A DNA stretch of 21,571 nucleotides from Candidatus Pygmaiobacter gallistercoris. GTDB taxonomy: Bacteria; Bacillota; Clostridia; Oscillospirales; Ruminococcaceae. Position 1 is the stretch's first letter, and each line of letters begins with the position of its first letter. The stretch lies in assembly GCA_019113125.1 (NCBI GenBank), contig DXIA01000121.1, forward strand, positions 1 to 21,571, written 5' to 3'. The position numbers were made by a program, and so were the translations under genes. The notes beneath the pieces are model-generated. The model had not been told where the DNA came from, did not search any database, and saw nothing but the letters and a program-made list of their open reading frames with translations. Shown piece after piece: positions 19,897-21,571 of this stretch.

Positions 19897-21375
19897 ATGG
19901 ATCGCAGAGAGCAGATCGAGCGCAGCATCATCAAGAAGTTCCGCAAACCGATCTGGAACCGGTTTGTCGGGGGGATCAAGGACTACCACCTGATCGAGGA
20001 GGGGGACCGGATCGCGGTCTGCATCTCGGGGGGCAAGGACAGCATGCTGCTGGCAAAGTGCATGCAGGAGCTGCAGCGGCACAGCTATCTGCAGTTCGAG
20101 CTGAAGTTTCTGGTGATGGACCCGGGCTACAGCCCGGCCAACCGCCGCCGGATCGAGGAGAACGCGGCGCTGCTCGGGATCCCGGTCGAGATCTTCGAGA
20201 GCGAGATCTTCGGGGTGGTGGAGGAGATCGCCGAGAGCCCCTGCTACCTCTGCGCCCGGATGCGGCGGGGCCACCTTTATAAATACGCGCAGCAGTTGGG
20301 CTGCAACAAGATCGCGCTGGGCCACCACTTCGACGACATGATCGAGACGGTGCTGATGAGCATGTTCTACTCGGCCGAGATCAAGACGATGATGCCGAAA
20401 CTGCGCAGCAAGAACTTCGAGGGGATGGAGCTGATCCGGCCGCTGTATCTGGTGCGGGAGCGGGACATCCTCGCCTGGGTGCGGTACAACGAGCTCTCCT
20501 TTCTCCAGTGCGCCTGCCGGCGGACCGAGCAGCGCAGCGACCTCACCGGCACCGACGGGGGCCGGCGGGCGGCGACCAAGGCGCTGATCGCCCGGCTGCG
20601 CAGCGAGAACCCCCAGGTCGACGTCAATATCTTCCGCAGCGTCCACAACCTCAACCTCAAGACGGTGATCGGCTACACCGACCTCGAGGGGAGGTACCAC
20701 CACTTCCTCGACGCCTATGAGGGCCGCTGCGGCCGGCCGGACTATGCGGTCTTCGACCTCGACGGCACCCTGCTCGACTCGCTCTGGGTCTGGCGGGAGG
20801 CGGCGCCGGCCTGGCTGGCCGCCCACGGCCTCCCGGTGCCGGCGGACCTCGAGGAACAGCTGCGGGGGGTGACGGTGCCCGGCGCGATCGCCCGGCTGCA
20901 GCAGCAGTACCAGCTGCCCGGCACCGTCGAGGAGGGGGTCGCCGAGATCTGCGCCCTCGTCGCAAAGGACTACGCCGAAAAGGTGCAGCTGAAACCCTTC
21001 GCCCGGGACTATCTCGACCAGCTGCGGCGGCAGGGGGTGCCCTGCTGCCTTGCCACCGCGTCGGAGGAGCGGTATCTGCGCCCGGCGCTCGAGCGGCTCG
21101 GCCTTGCGCCCTACTTTTCGTTCATCGTCTACCGGGGGGATCTGCCGGTGGACAAGGGGGATCCCGAATACTACCGGCTGCTGGCCGGGCGGTTTGGCGC
21201 CGCGCCCGACCGGCTGACCGTCTTTGAGGACTCGCTCTACGCGATCCGCAGCGCGAAGGAGGCGGGCTGCCGCACCGTCGCCCTCTACGACAAGGCGGCG
21301 GACAGCGAGCGCAGCCGGATCAAGGTCCTCTGCGACTACTACGCCGGCGGATTCGACGCGCTGCTCGAGGGATGA
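19897..21375 (+). CDS. fusion of a TtcA-like PP-loop tRNA-thiolation protein and a HAD-family phosphatase
   Basis: A single frame of 492 residues joins two domains. Residues 1-275 are a TtcA/TilS-type PP-loop ATPase: SGGKDS (44-49) binds ATP and LGHHFDD (141-147) is conserved. Cys116 and Cys119 (CYLCARMRRG) with Cys205 match the FeS-binding cysteines of TtcA, which thiolates cytidine 32 of tRNA. The second Cys pair is CxC (205, 207) instead of CxxC. Residues 282-492 are a HAD hydrolase of the beta-phosphoglucomutase/phosphatase type: FDLDGTLLDS with nucleophile Asp287 and Asp289, ATAS, VDKGDPEYY with Lys, and VFEDSLYAI. Both sets of catalytic residues are intact and no frameshift or internal ribosome site is evident. 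The link between the two activities is unknown. Confidence 0.88.
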   Translation: MDRREQIERSIIKKFRKPIWNRFVGGIKDYHLIEEGDRIAVCISGGKDSMLLAKCMQELQRHSYLQFELKFLVMDPGYSPANRRRIEENAALLGIPVEIFESEIFGVVEEIAESPCYLCARMRRGHLYKYAQQLGCNKIALGHHFDDMIETVLMSMFYSAEIKTMMPKLRSKNFEGMELIRPLYLVRERDILAWVRYNELSFLQCACRRTEQRSDLTGTDGGRRAATKALIARLRSENPQVDVNIFRSVHNLNLKTVIGYTDLEGRYHHFLDAYEGRCGRPDYAVFDLDGTLLDSLWVWREAAPAWLAAHGLPVPADLEEQLRGVTVPGAIARLQQQYQLPGTVEEGVAEICALVAKDYAEKVQLKPFARDYLDQLRRQGVPCCLATASEERYLRPALERLGLAPYFSFIVYRGDLPVDKGDPEYYRLLAGRFGAAPDRLTVFEDSLYAIRSAKEAGCRTVALYDKAADSERSRIKVLCDYYAGGFDALLEG

Positions 21376-21452
21376 CAAAGCGAAACTCACGCTGATTTGA
21401 CAGAATAAGAAGCACTGTAATACTTCAATATTCCCTGAGAAAGAGTAATAAT

Positions 21453-21491
21453 GGCGGAAAACCCTGCAAAATAAGGTTTTCCGCCGTTTTT
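21453..21491 (+). terminator. terminator downstream of the TtcA-HAD gene
   Basis: GGCGGAAAACC (21453-21463) pairs perfectly with GGTTTTCCGCC (21475-21485), followed by GTTTTT. The surrounding 21376-21571 is AT-rich and holds no gene that I can support. Confidence 0.88.
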
Positions 21492-21571
21492 ATATATTTT
21501 TCTTATTTCCATTAGCAAGTGGTCACGAGATGATAGCAGGCAACCCTTATGCTGTTATATTGTGATACAGT

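Noticed and set aside
21397-21425. TTGACA-based promoter after the TtcA-HAD gene
   Set aside because: No acceptable -10 at 16-18 bases, and a terminator follows within 60 bases.
21551-21571. CTGT-N11-ACAG dyad and ATATTGT core at the window end, possibly a regulator or NrdR site
   Set aside because: Arms are only 4 bases, the NrdR match is about 7 of 10, and the adjacent gene lies outside the window.

Overview
The window looks like a chromosomal segment of a strictly anaerobic, very GC-rich member of the Clostridia (Oscillospiraceae/Ruminococcaceae-like; this placement is inferred). The evidence is an oxygen-sensitive class III ribonucleotide reductase with its activase, a monomeric [FeFe] hydrogenase, a T-box leader, strong GGAGG-type ribosome binding sites, and genes packed on both strands with hairpin-T terminators between them. 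Coding regions have a high GC third position. The short promoter and leader regions are AT-rich and stand out. I see no tRNA, rRNA, CRISPR array, insertion sequence or phage gene.

Layout. (1) 1-3164, plus strand: an anaerobic dNTP synthesis operon. It has a consensus promoter, a pair of NrdR-type boxes, a leader with a terminator-like hairpin and a 13-codon reading frame, then nrdD, a separate 50-residue glycyl-radical peptide, and nrdG. (2) 3183-4007, plus: nudC. (3) 4052-7003, minus: a zinc-ribbon protein, an M20 metallopeptidase and, from its own promoter, a PLP enzyme of the trans-sulfuration family. (4) 7106-8740, plus: dinB and a small Dabb protein. (5) 8862-13356: two overlapping ABC half-transporters on the minus strand, divergent from a LysR regulator. 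(6) 13395-15652, minus: an OmpR-type response regulator and its histidine kinase. (7) 15770-16704, plus: a membrane-anchored glycerophosphodiester phosphodiesterase. (8) 16709-18125, minus: a T-box leader controlling an isopropylmalate-dehydrogenase-like protein that has lost its catalytic residues. (9) 18131-19781, minus: an [FeFe] hydrogenase with a Rex-like operator. (10) 19833-21491, plus: a TtcA-like PP-loop protein fused to a HAD phosphatase domain.

How the genes fit together. The nrd operon supplies DNA precursors without oxygen. In it the radical-bearing C-terminal segment of NrdD has become a separate gene, translationally coupled to the activase that acts on it. The hydrogenase probably disposes of excess reductant under NADH/NAD+ control. 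The ABC pair forms a heterodimeric exporter with one degenerate ATP site, probably linked to the divergent LysR protein. The most unusual items are the split NrdD, the nrd leader architecture, the T-box-controlled pseudo-dehydrogenase and the TtcA-HAD fusion.
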